From assembly GCA_030430205.1 (NCBI GenBank), contig JAUIGE010000036.1:1-63052 (forward strand): 63,052 bases of DNA. The letters run 5' to 3'. Origin of the DNA: Bacteroidia bacterium (GTDB lineage Bacteria; Bacteroidota; Bacteroidia; J057). The position numbers were made by a program, and so were the translations under genes. Position 1 is the first letter of the stretch. Each line of letters opens with the position of its first letter. The notes under the pieces were generated by a model. The model did no database searches. It saw only the letters and a program-made list of their open reading frames with translations, and had not been told where the DNA came from. Positions 35,715 to 43,763 of the stretch are shown here, piece by piece.

Positions 35715-37238
35715 ATGGCATCCCGCGAAATGGTCATAGCAACAAGTTGTTTACTGGGACTTTTGGTCCTGGGCATCCTGTTGCTCGTGATCCGGGGCGC
35801 CCGGCAGACCCGCTCCATGAAGGACTACGCCATCGGCAGCATACATTTTTCGCCTGTTTTTGTAGGTTTGTCACTTGCGGCCTCTATCACCAGTGCAGCT
35901 ACTTTTATCATCAATCCCGGCTTCATCGCGCTATACGGCATCAGTGGCGTAGTGGCATTGGGGATCGTATTGCCGTTGGGGCTTTATATCTCCCTGGTCA
36001 TCCTGACCAAGAGTTTTCGCAAATATGGCCAGACCGTCAAGGCCCTTACTATGGCTCAGTGGATCGGTCAACGCTACCAAAGTAAAGGCTTTGCTTTCTT
36101 TTTTGGCATCCTTTCGCTGTTGTTGATCAGCTTTATTGTGTTGATATGTGTAGGCATGACCAAGGTCTTGTCGCGATCTCTCAACACAGCAGAGCTGCCT
36201 GTGCTGATCAGCCTCGTGGTGTTTGTTTTTGGCTATATGATGTTTGGCGGTGCCAACTCCATGGTGTACACCAACGCCATACAGGCGGGCATGATGATCG
36301 TTGTAGCGACGATCCTGCTGGGCTCAGGCTATCAGCATTTTAGCGGAGGCGTACATGCCTTTTTGGATAAACTCGCCGCGATCGATCCGCAGCTTGCCAC
36401 GCTCACAAATCCCCAAAGTCCGCTTTTTAGAGATTATTTCGAAATCTTCTTTTGCAATTTCATCATCGGCATAGCCATCGTCTGTCAGCCACATATCATC
36501 ACCAAGTCTCTTTTGATCAAAGAAGACCGCGATGTTAATCGCTTTTTGTGGGTGGCTATAGGCGTGGAATGCCTCTTTTTTCTGGTGGTATTTGCGGGTT
36601 TGTATGCCCGGCTGAGTTTTCCGGATCTCAGGGCGGAAGGGCAGCCGCTCAGGATGGACGGGATCATCTCGGCTTATGTGGTAAGTGAATTTCCGGTCTA
36701 TATAGGCATCATATTGATTTTGGGGCTTCTTGCGGCAGGCCTTTCTACGCTGGAAGGCCTGATTCAGAGTGTACCGACCAGCATCACTTCAGATATCCTG
36801 GAGCCTTTGCTTGGGCAAAGGCTGGGCAGCGGGCAAGCCCGTGAAGGGCGGTTGATCCTGCTGAATAAAGCAGTCATCGCTTTGCTGGCAATCGTCACGA
36901 TTGTGGTATCCTATGATCAGCTGGTGCATCCCAGCCTGAGTGTGGGCATTTTTGCCCAAAATGGGGTTTACGCCTATTTTTCGGCGGCTTTTATTCCGGT
37001 TTTGTTTGGCATTTTTCTCAAAAATGTTCCCCTCGCTGCGCCTTTGCTTGCCTCTGTGAGTGCGATCCTGATTCACTTTGCCATCTATTATGGGCGCATC
37101 GGGAGCTATATGCAGGGAGAAATCCGAAACCCGGCGATCGCTGCTACCTTTGCCATTTTGATTTCAACGGGCGTAGGCCTTGCCGTGTACCTGCTTATGC
37201 GCAATAAAGCCAGACCCGATTTAACACTCCCCCAATGA
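35715..37238 (+). CDS. sodium/solute symporter (SSS family)
   Basis: 507 residues, about 13 hydrophobic segments, starting MASREMVIATSCLLGLLVLG. Features of the SSS family (PutP/MctP/PanF type): the early KDYAIG and SAATFIINPGF segments, the MAQWIGQRY loop, YTNAIQAGMMIV, and the AAGLSTLEGLIQ helix that contributes to Na+ binding. Inner-membrane uptake of a small organic solute, likely a carboxylate given the acyl-CoA ligase downstream. Its stop overlaps the next start by 4 bp (ATGA at 37235-37238), so the two are translationally coupled. Confidence 0.9.
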   Translation: MASREMVIATSCLLGLLVLGILLLVIRGARQTRSMKDYAIGSIHFSPVFVGLSLAASITSAATFIINPGFIALYGISGVVALGIVLPLGLYISLVILTKSFRKYGQTVKALTMAQWIGQRYQSKGFAFFFGILSLLLISFIVLICVGMTKVLSRSLNTAELPVLISLVVFVFGYMMFGGANSMVYTNAIQAGMMIVVATILLGSGYQHFSGGVHAFLDKLAAIDPQLATLTNPQSPLFRDYFEIFFCNFIIGIAIVCQPHIITKSLLIKEDRDVNRFLWVAIGVECLFFLVVFAGLYARLSFPDLRAEGQPLRMDGIISAYVVSEFPVYIGIILILGLLAAGLSTLEGLIQSVPTSITSDILEPLLGQRLGSGQAREGRLILLNKAVIALLAIVTIVVSYDQLVHPSLSVGIFAQNGVYAYFSAAFIPVLFGIFLKNVPLAAPLLASVSAILIHFAIYYGRIGSYMQGEIRNPAIAATFAILISTGVGLAVYLLMRNKARPDLTLPQ

Positions 37239-38209
37239 AAAAATATATCCTGAAATATGTGCTCATCGGAAGCCTCATCTGCCTGTCGCAGGCATGCAGG
37301 AATCAGAGCGATTCAACAGAAGCAGCAAAAAACATGCATCCATCCTATTCCTATTCCGCGCAAACAATCACCCTCCCCTCGGGGCAGCAAATCGCTTATC
37401 GCGAAGCAGGCGAAGGCGAGCAAAGCCTCGTGATGATCCATGGCCTGGGCAGCTACCTGCCCGTCTGGAACAAACTCTTTCCCCTTTTGACGCCCCAATT
37501 TCATTGTATCGCCATCGATTTGCCAGCTTATGGACAATCCGGGGAAGCGGTAGATACCGTGAGTATGGACTTTTTTGCTGCGCAAATAGAAGCCTTCATC
37601 CAGGCCAAAGGCCTGGAAAATGTATCCCTGATCGGGCACTCCATGGGCGGTCAGATCGCCATGCGATTGGCGCTGCGGGCAAAGCTTCCTTTGCAGAAAC
37701 TCATCCTGCTGGCTCCCGCAGGGATCGAGATTTTCAGCCAGGCCGAAGGCGATTTGATGAAGCAGATCGTTACGCCAGCCTCTATCCTGGCGCTGCCGGA
37801 TAGCCAGATTGAGCAAAACTTTGCGATCAATTTTTTTGGCAACCGCCTGCCCGCAGATGCAGCTTTTATGTATGAAGACAGGCTTAGGATGAAAGCCGAT
37901 TCTGCGGCCTATGACCGCTTTTCGAGGCTATTTCCCCAAAGCGTGCGTGCAATGCTCGATGGGCCTGTATTTCAGGAATTGGGAGAGCTGGACCTGCCAG
38001 TCTTGGTGGTTTTTGGGGAAGAAGATGCCTTGATACCCAATCGCTATCTGCATCCTGATTTGACAACCCAACAGATAGGAGAAAAAGCTACGGAGGCCTT
38101 GCCTCAGGGGCGCCTGATGATGATTCCGGAATGTGGCCATTTTGTGCCCTGGGACGGGGCGGAGGCCCTGGGAGCTGCGATGACTTCCTTTTTAAACGAC
38201 CTAAAATGA
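37235..38209 (+). CDS. alpha/beta-hydrolase lipoprotein
   Basis: 324 residues. The N-terminus MKKYILKYVLIGSLICLSQAC has a lipobox with Cys21, so the enzyme is probably membrane-anchored outside the cytoplasm. The fold is an alpha/beta hydrolase: oxyanion strand MIHGLGSYLPVW, nucleophile Ser in LIGHSMGGQIAM, acidic residue in VVFGEEDALIP, and His in IPECGHFVPWDG. Probably an esterase or thioesterase that releases the acid taken up by the symporter; the substrate is not identifiable. Confidence 0.88.
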   Translation: MKKYILKYVLIGSLICLSQACRNQSDSTEAAKNMHPSYSYSAQTITLPSGQQIAYREAGEGEQSLVMIHGLGSYLPVWNKLFPLLTPQFHCIAIDLPAYGQSGEAVDTVSMDFFAAQIEAFIQAKGLENVSLIGHSMGGQIAMRLALRAKLPLQKLILLAPAGIEIFSQAEGDLMKQIVTPASILALPDSQIEQNFAINFFGNRLPADAAFMYEDRLRMKADSAAYDRFSRLFPQSVRAMLDGPVFQELGELDLPVLVVFGEEDALIPNRYLHPDLTTQQIGEKATEALPQGRLMMIPECGHFVPWDGAEALGAAMTSFLNDLK

Positions 38210-38250
38210 CCTTTCACTTTTCATAGAGACAAAACAATTCAACTAACATT

Positions 38251-40743
38251 ATGAAAAATTTTACCTTATTAATCGTCAGCATCTTGCTGGGCATAACTGG
38301 CCTGCAAGCCCAGCAGGCTACGCTTGTTGGCAAAGTCACCACCACAGAGGGAGAGGCCATTAGTGGAGCCACCATACAACTGGTGGGAACGCGCTCCGGA
38401 GCTATCGCGGATGAGGAAGGCAGGTTTTCCGTCAAAGGCCTCGATGCGGGAAGCTATGAAGTGACAGCCAGCTATGTGGGCTATGCCAGCCAGCGTAAGC
38501 AGGTGACATTGAGTGCAGGAAAAACCACTACCCTCGATTTCAGCCTCGAAGGCGGCGTCATTTACGGAGATCAGGTGGTGATTTCCGGGTCCAAAAGACC
38601 TGAAAAAATCACCCTGAGCCCTGCGACGGTAGTTACCATCCAGGCAAAGCAGATTGCGGAATTTGCCGGAAATCCGGCAGAATTGCTGGCCAGACAAAAG
38701 GGGATCGAGTACTTCCGTGCGGGCATCGCCACCCCGGCCCTCAACATCAGGGGCTTTAACTCCAACTTCAACGCCAAAAATTTGCAGGTCACTGATGGTC
38801 GGTATTCTACACTGATTGCGACAGGTTTGGCCTTTGGTCCGCTGAATACAACCATTAAGGAGGATATTGCCCAGGTCGAGGTTATTTTGGGTCCCAATTC
38901 TACCATGTATGGCCCCAATGCCCACAATGGTTTGCTCAATACCATAACCAAAGACCCACGCGAGACCGCCGGAACCACCCTCGTCCTGAATCCCGGCATC
39001 AGTGGCGATGGCCATCCTTTTTACTCCGCCCGCCTGCGCCATGCGCAGGTATTGAGTGACAAACTGGCCTTCAAAGTCACCGCTGAATACACCCAGGCCA
39101 CAGAGTTTGATTGGGCAGATTCTGTCTTTATCGATAGGGTAGGTGCTTTTGACACCCTCGGAAATCCGATTCCCAATGGCGTAAAGGAAGGCTACGAAGA
39201 GTTTGAACTGGATCCCGGAACAGACTTTCTACGTACCGAAGCAGCTCTATACTATAGCCCAACGGAGAATTCAGATATTATCTTCAACTGGGGACGTAGC
39301 AACAGCAACTACCTTTCGCCTACCAATGTAGGCCGCAACCAGATCAAAGACTGGGTGATCAGCTACTACCAGCTGCGATTTACCAGCAAACATTGGTTTG
39401 CGCAGGGATATATGTCTTTCAGCAATACTGACAGTACCTATGCCATAGACGAAAGAACCAAGCAGTACTACCGCCTGCTGGATGCCGGCTATTCGCCGGC
39501 AGAAGCGAGAGGTGACCTTTCCTATGGAAGTGGTGCCCTTTTCCAGGACAATTCCCGCCGCCTCAATGCTGAGGTTCAGTATAACAACAGCATCGGTAAG
39601 CTGGATTTCATCATCGGGGGGCAATACCAGCTCGATCAGGCCAACAGCCTCGGAACCTATCTGCTAGATGAAAACGAAGATGATTATATCAACGTCGCTC
39701 AATATGGAGCCTATGTGCACGCCAACTACAAATTCAATGAGCAGTGGCGACTGGTAGCTGCTGCGCGAGGTGACTATCACCAGATATATGAGTTTAACTT
39801 TATTCCCAAGCTCGCCCTGCTGCGTGCCGGAAAAAGAGGAACCTGGCGTCTGACCTACGGAAAGGGGATCGCTGCACCCACCATCCTCAATATGTATGGC
39901 AATCTCTTCAGCGGTCTTATTCTGGGTAATTCTGATGGTTTTACCCTGGTAGATGGAACCGTAATAGAGAAGCAGCGTGTGGAGAAAATTCAGTCTTTCG
40001 AGATCGGCTATCGCGGCCTGATTGCGGACAGCAAACTGGTCATTGATGCCAATGCCTATTACAATATTTCCACAGACTTCTTAAGTCCTGTGACCGTGAT
40101 CGGCGTAGCTGCGCTCAGAGGCGAAGACTCCCTCAAGCACATCCAGTCCGGTTATGGTGCCTATGGCGGCCTGGTCGCCACCTATATCAATTTTGGGAAG
40201 GTGAATACTTACGGCTTTGACCTCGGTGCGACCTACTACCTCAGCAAAGAGCTAAGCGCGGTGGTGAATTACTCCTACTTTGGCTGGTCTGTAGATGAAA
40301 CAGATATGGCAAATGACTTCAACAAAGATGGCGTGGTTAATTTCCTCGATGTGCTAGTCAACGCACCTACACACAAGATAGGCGCTGGCCTGACGTACAG
40401 CGGCAAAAAGTTTTATGCCAATGGCTATATGCGCTGGGTGCAGCAATACGACTATTTTTCCAGCTTTCAGATCGCTTCGAAAACCCATGAGGAACTCAGC
40501 TACAGGGGCCTTCCTATCGTTGAAAATGCCCGCAGCGGAGATTCTTTCAACTATGGCCCACTGGGTGGATTCACCACTTTTGATGTAGGCGTAGGCTATC
40601 GGGTAAATGAAAAATTCACCATTGGTGCTTCAGCCAGCAATCTGTTCAACACGGCTTTGAGAGAATTTACCGCTTCGGCCCCTACCAGAGGCTTGTATCT
40701 GCTGGAGCTCAAATTGACTTTACCCGAAATTGCGCCTAAATAA
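38251..40743 (+). CDS. TonB-dependent receptor
   Basis: 830 residues, outer membrane. Signal peptide MKNFTLLIVSILLGITGLQA. A carboxypeptidase-regulatory-like beta domain follows (about 22-105; LVGKVTTTEGEAISGATIQL), then the plug domain (SGSKRPEKITLSPATVVTI, NIRGFNSNF, VEVILGPNSTMYGPNAHNG) and a long barrel with alternating aromatic strands, ending LYLLELKLTLPEIAPK. Not a SusC (no SusD neighbour and too short). By context it imports a lipid-like or ester substrate handled by the neighbouring hydrolase and CoA ligase; this is inference. Confidence 0.92.
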   Translation: MKNFTLLIVSILLGITGLQAQQATLVGKVTTTEGEAISGATIQLVGTRSGAIADEEGRFSVKGLDAGSYEVTASYVGYASQRKQVTLSAGKTTTLDFSLEGGVIYGDQVVISGSKRPEKITLSPATVVTIQAKQIAEFAGNPAELLARQKGIEYFRAGIATPALNIRGFNSNFNAKNLQVTDGRYSTLIATGLAFGPLNTTIKEDIAQVEVILGPNSTMYGPNAHNGLLNTITKDPRETAGTTLVLNPGISGDGHPFYSARLRHAQVLSDKLAFKVTAEYTQATEFDWADSVFIDRVGAFDTLGNPIPNGVKEGYEEFELDPGTDFLRTEAALYYSPTENSDIIFNWGRSNSNYLSPTNVGRNQIKDWVISYYQLRFTSKHWFAQGYMSFSNTDSTYAIDERTKQYYRLLDAGYSPAEARGDLSYGSGALFQDNSRRLNAEVQYNNSIGKLDFIIGGQYQLDQANSLGTYLLDENEDDYINVAQYGAYVHANYKFNEQWRLVAAARGDYHQIYEFNFIPKLALLRAGKRGTWRLTYGKGIAAPTILNMYGNLFSGLILGNSDGFTLVDGTVIEKQRVEKIQSFEIGYRGLIADSKLVIDANAYYNISTDFLSPVTVIGVAALRGEDSLKHIQSGYGAYGGLVATYINFGKVNTYGFDLGATYYLSKELSAVVNYSYFGWSVDETDMANDFNKDGVVNFLDVLVNAPTHKIGAGLTYSGKKFYANGYMRWVQQYDYFSSFQIASKTHEELSYRGLPIVENARSGDSFNYGPLGGFTTFDVGVGYRVNEKFTIGASASNLFNTALREFTASAPTRGLYLLELKLTLPEIAPK

Positions 40744-40770
40744 ACAGCACAAAACCCGAAAATCAGATAG

Positions 40771-41760
40771 ATGCAAAATGCAGTCATTGCTTCGGTTGGT
40801 GCTTATGTCCCCGATCGCATCTTAACCAATAGCTGGTTTGATGAGTTGCTTCAGGAAGATGTAAGCAGCTGGCTGGAGGAAAACCTCCATATCCACGAGC
40901 GCCGGTGGTGCGCAGCAAACGAAAGCACGGCAGATCTTGCCGAGCGGGCTGCCCTGCTGGCCATGGAGAGAGCAGGCATCGAAGCTCATGATATTGACCT
41001 GATCGTGCTTTCAACAGATACGCCGGAGTTCATCTCTCCTTCAACTGCTGCGGTTGTGCAGGATCGCCTGGGCGCCAAAAATGCAGGCACTTTTGATGTG
41101 AACTCCGCCTGTGCAGGCTTTGTGACGGCTTTGGATATCAGTGCCAAATTTATCCGGGCAGATGAGCAATACAGCTGCATCCTCGTGATCGGTGCTTATG
41201 CCATGAGCAAGTACCTCAATATGGCTGACAAACGGACCGTGACTTTGTTTGCAGATGGCGCAGGCGCTGTTGTTTTGAAGGCGGAGCAAGGCACAGAAAA
41301 AGGCTTTCTCAGCAGTCAACTGCGTTCCATGGGCCAGTATCATGGCTGGATGGGTATCTACGAGGGAGGCACCAGGCATCCGCTGGATGTGAATACGCCT
41401 CCGCATGCTGCCCAGCAGCTGAAGTTTGTGAAAAAATTTCCCAAAGAAATCAATCCTGAGACCTGGGCCGATATGGCCCGGGTTCTCTCCCATCGTATTG
41501 GACAGACGCCCCAGTCCGTGGACCATTATTTTATTACCCAACTCAACATCAACAGCATTTGGGAGACTATGGATCGGCTGGGGGTTCCGAGGGAAAAAGC
41601 GCATACCATCATGGAGAATTACGCCTATACTGGTTCTGCCTGCTTGCCTTTAGCATTCAATGATGCCTGGGAAAAAGGATTGGTAAAAAGCGGTGACCTG
41701 CTTTACTTTATAGGCTCTGGTGGAGGATTGGCCTTTGCCAGCGCTGCTTTTCGATACTAA
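40771..41760 (+). CDS. KAS III (FabH)-like ketoacyl synthase, catalytic His replaced
   Basis: 329 residues with the thiolase fold of 3-oxoacyl-ACP synthase III: N-terminal VGAYVPDRILTN, catalytic Cys114 in DVNSACAGFVTAL, and GSGGGLAFASAAF at the C-terminus. In FabH the triad is Cys-His-Asn; here the HQAN motif reads TQLN (Thr256 in place of His), while the Asn is kept at 283 (ENYAYTGSACLP). Loss of the His should impair decarboxylative condensation, so it may instead transfer or hydrolyse acyl groups, as some KAS III homologues do. It sits between the TonB receptor and an acyl-CoA synthetase, not in a fatty-acid synthesis operon. Confidence 0.88.
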   Translation: MQNAVIASVGAYVPDRILTNSWFDELLQEDVSSWLEENLHIHERRWCAANESTADLAERAALLAMERAGIEAHDIDLIVLSTDTPEFISPSTAAVVQDRLGAKNAGTFDVNSACAGFVTALDISAKFIRADEQYSCILVIGAYAMSKYLNMADKRTVTLFADGAGAVVLKAEQGTEKGFLSSQLRSMGQYHGWMGIYEGGTRHPLDVNTPPHAAQQLKFVKKFPKEINPETWADMARVLSHRIGQTPQSVDHYFITQLNINSIWETMDRLGVPREKAHTIMENYAYTGSACLPLAFNDAWEKGLVKSGDLLYFIGSGGGLAFASAAFRY

Positions 41761-41771
41761 TCACAAGATGT

Positions 41772-43280
41772 ATGGCGCTTTTTCAACCCGATTGGGTTTC
41801 TAAATGGGCTGTGTATAAGCCTGATGCTGTTGCTGTCAAAGATCAGGCTTCTGGCAGAAGCCTGACCTATGCCGAATTAGATCGGCAGGGTTCAGCACTT
41901 GCAGCCTGGCTACAGGCATCTAAGGGCCTCCAAAAAGGGGACAGAATCGCCATTTTATCCGAATTCAACCTGACTTATATCCTCCTGTTTGTCGCTGCGC
42001 AGAAAACGGGTATTATCCTTGTGCCCCTGAATTATCGCCTGACAAGCAGCGAATTGGACTTTCTGCTTCAAGACGCGGATCCTGCATTCGTTTTGTTTGA
42101 GGAAAAATACACAGCCTTGATTCAGGAGGCGCAAAGTCTGGCGAAGATTGCGCATCAGGCACCGTTGGAGAGCCTGCTCTACATGGCAGCAAGCCATTTG
42201 CCGGGCCCCTTGGCACAGCAAGCGGTTACACTTACGGAAGATGATCCCGTCTTTATCCTTTATACTTCCGGCACCACAGGCTTCCCCAAAGGGGCTTTGT
42301 ATACGCATGGGATGCTTTTTTGGAACAGCATCAATACCAGCATGAGCCTGCTGCTCAATACTGAAAGCCGAACCATCAATTGCATGCCGCCTTTCCATAC
42401 GGGCGGCTGGAATGTGCTCCTGACGCCCTTGCTGCACCATGGCGGCTATATCTGTCTGGTGAAAAAATTTGAAGCCGGGCTCATATTGGAGCTGATGAAA
42501 AGCGAAAAGCCCAGCCTGTTGATGGCTGTGCCTACCATGCTCAAAATGATTGCGGAAGAAGCGACTTTTGCCCAGGCTGATCTTTCAAGCCTGCATTATC
42601 TGATCGTGGGAGGCGAGCCGATGCCTATCCCGCTGATTGAGACCTGGCATCAGAAAGGTATCGCTATCCGGCAGGGATATGGGATGACGGAGGTGGGCCC
42701 CAACCTCACTTCTCTGCATCAGGATGATGCGATTCGGAAAAAAGGTTCGATCGGTTTTCCCAATTTTTACCTCGAAACCCGCATCGTGAAGGAAGATGGA
42801 GAAATCGCAGCACCTGGAGAGTCGGGAGAGCTATGGCTCAAAGGGCCTGTGGTGATGCCAGCCTACTGGCGCAATGAAACAGCCACCCGGTCCGCATTTT
42901 CAGGCGAATGGTTTCGCAGTGGTGATCAGGTCGTCATGGATGAGGAAGGCTATTATTACGTCGTGGACCGGATCAAAAATATGTTTGTCTCTGGGGCGGA
43001 AAATGTATATCCCGCAGAGATTGAGCGTATTCTTCGCATACATCCCGCCGTTAAGGAGGCGGTTGTCATCGGTATTCCCGACCCCAAATGGGGGGAAGTA
43101 GGCCACGCTTTCATCGTGGCTCAGGACCAACAGCCGGATCCCCGGCAGATCCTGGCGCATTGCGCCAGGCAACTCGCCAAATACAAAGTCCCCAAAAGCA
43201 TGAGCTTTTTGCCCGAACTTCCCCGCAATGACACGGGGAAGATCGATCGGAAGCGATTGAGATGGCCGGTGGATGGCTAG
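41772..43280 (+). CDS. acyl-CoA synthetase (AMP-forming)
   Basis: 502 residues, starting MALFQPDWVSKWAVYKPDA. Adenylate-forming enzyme that activates a carboxylic acid to its CoA thioester. Motifs: P-loop YTSGTTGFPKGA, A5 GYGMTEVGPN, the A7/A8 region FRSGDQVVMDEEGYYYV and VDRIKNMFVSGAENVYP, and catalytic Lys in RNDTGKIDRKRLR. Closest in look to FadD/FadK-like or short-chain aryl acid ligases; acid unknown. Eleven bp after the KAS III-like gene, the last gene of the cluster. Confidence 0.92.
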   Translation: MALFQPDWVSKWAVYKPDAVAVKDQASGRSLTYAELDRQGSALAAWLQASKGLQKGDRIAILSEFNLTYILLFVAAQKTGIILVPLNYRLTSSELDFLLQDADPAFVLFEEKYTALIQEAQSLAKIAHQAPLESLLYMAASHLPGPLAQQAVTLTEDDPVFILYTSGTTGFPKGALYTHGMLFWNSINTSMSLLLNTESRTINCMPPFHTGGWNVLLTPLLHHGGYICLVKKFEAGLILELMKSEKPSLLMAVPTMLKMIAEEATFAQADLSSLHYLIVGGEPMPIPLIETWHQKGIAIRQGYGMTEVGPNLTSLHQDDAIRKKGSIGFPNFYLETRIVKEDGEIAAPGESGELWLKGPVVMPAYWRNETATRSAFSGEWFRSGDQVVMDEEGYYYVVDRIKNMFVSGAENVYPAEIERILRIHPAVKEAVVIGIPDPKWGEVGHAFIVAQDQQPDPRQILAHCARQLAKYKVPKSMSFLPELPRNDTGKIDRKRLRWPVDG

Positions 43281-43285
43281 AAGTC

Positions 43286-43330
43286 TCTTCACTTCCTCAT
43301 TCGTAACTCCTTGTTCGTCATTCGTCATTC
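43286..43330. repeat. 45-bp direct repeat, left copy
   Basis: Matches 43718-43762 at 42 of 45 positions; the core is gtaactccttgttcgtca. Followed by more attcgtc tandem units up to 43340. The two copies bracket the four-helix-bundle gene. Confidence 0.7.
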
Positions 43331-43340
43331 GTCATTCGTC

Positions 43341-43700
43341 TCATCTCCCCTGATTTTGGCGGGCCGTTTTCAGGCTGGCGACAAAAATAGAGATGAGTTC
43401 ATTTGTCTCCTGGATGATCGGGTCAGCAAGCTCCTCGGGGAGATAAAGCATCCTTTTGATGATTTTCAGGCACATAAATGTTTCCCGAAGCTCCTTCGCA
43501 GCAACCTTGAATTTGTGGATAAAATCCGCCCGCGACTCCGCTCCCTGAGCTTCCCCATAATTTAGAGCCACAGCCGTTCCAGAGCGAATCAGCTGTTTAC
43601 TCAAATGCCCTGCTGCATAAGTAGGAGGAAGCTTCTCCCCAATTCTGATTATCTCACAAGCAAACGCCACCAGGCGTTCTTCCAAATCATATTTCTTCAT
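43341..43700 (-). CDS. four helix bundle protein
   Basis: 119 residues from ATG 43700 (MKKYDLEERLVAFACEIIRI); the open frame extends 20 codons upstream into the repeat (MTSDEQGVTSEEVKKL), which is not protein-like. Belongs to the family first known from intervening sequences in 23S rRNA genes (IGEKLPPTYAAGHLSKQLIRS, AVALNYGEAQGAESRADFI, KELRETFMCLKII). The function is unknown; in Bacteroidota copies are scattered in the genome and are usually bracketed by gacgaatgac-type repeats, as here. Confidence 0.88.
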   Translation of the reverse strand: MKKYDLEERLVAFACEIIRIGEKLPPTYAAGHLSKQLIRSGTAVALNYGEAQGAESRADFIHKFKVAAKELRETFMCLKIIKRMLYLPEELADPIIQETNELISIFVASLKTARQNQGR

Positions 43701-43717
43701 TTCTTCACTTCTTAATT

Positions 43718-43762
43718 TCTTCACTTCTTCACTCGTAACTCCTTGTTCGTCACTCGTCATTC
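43718..43762. repeat. 45-bp direct repeat, right copy
   Basis: Second copy of the repeat at 43286-43330, immediately upstream of the four-helix-bundle start and running to the comM stop codon region. It is preceded by tcttcactt-type near-tandem units (43700-43725). Confidence 0.7.
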
Positions 43763-43763
43763 C

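Noticed and set aside
43341-43700. Four-helix-bundle gene as evidence of a 23S rRNA intervening sequence
   Set aside because: No rRNA sequence flanks it; neighbours are comM and an acyl-CoA ligase gene.
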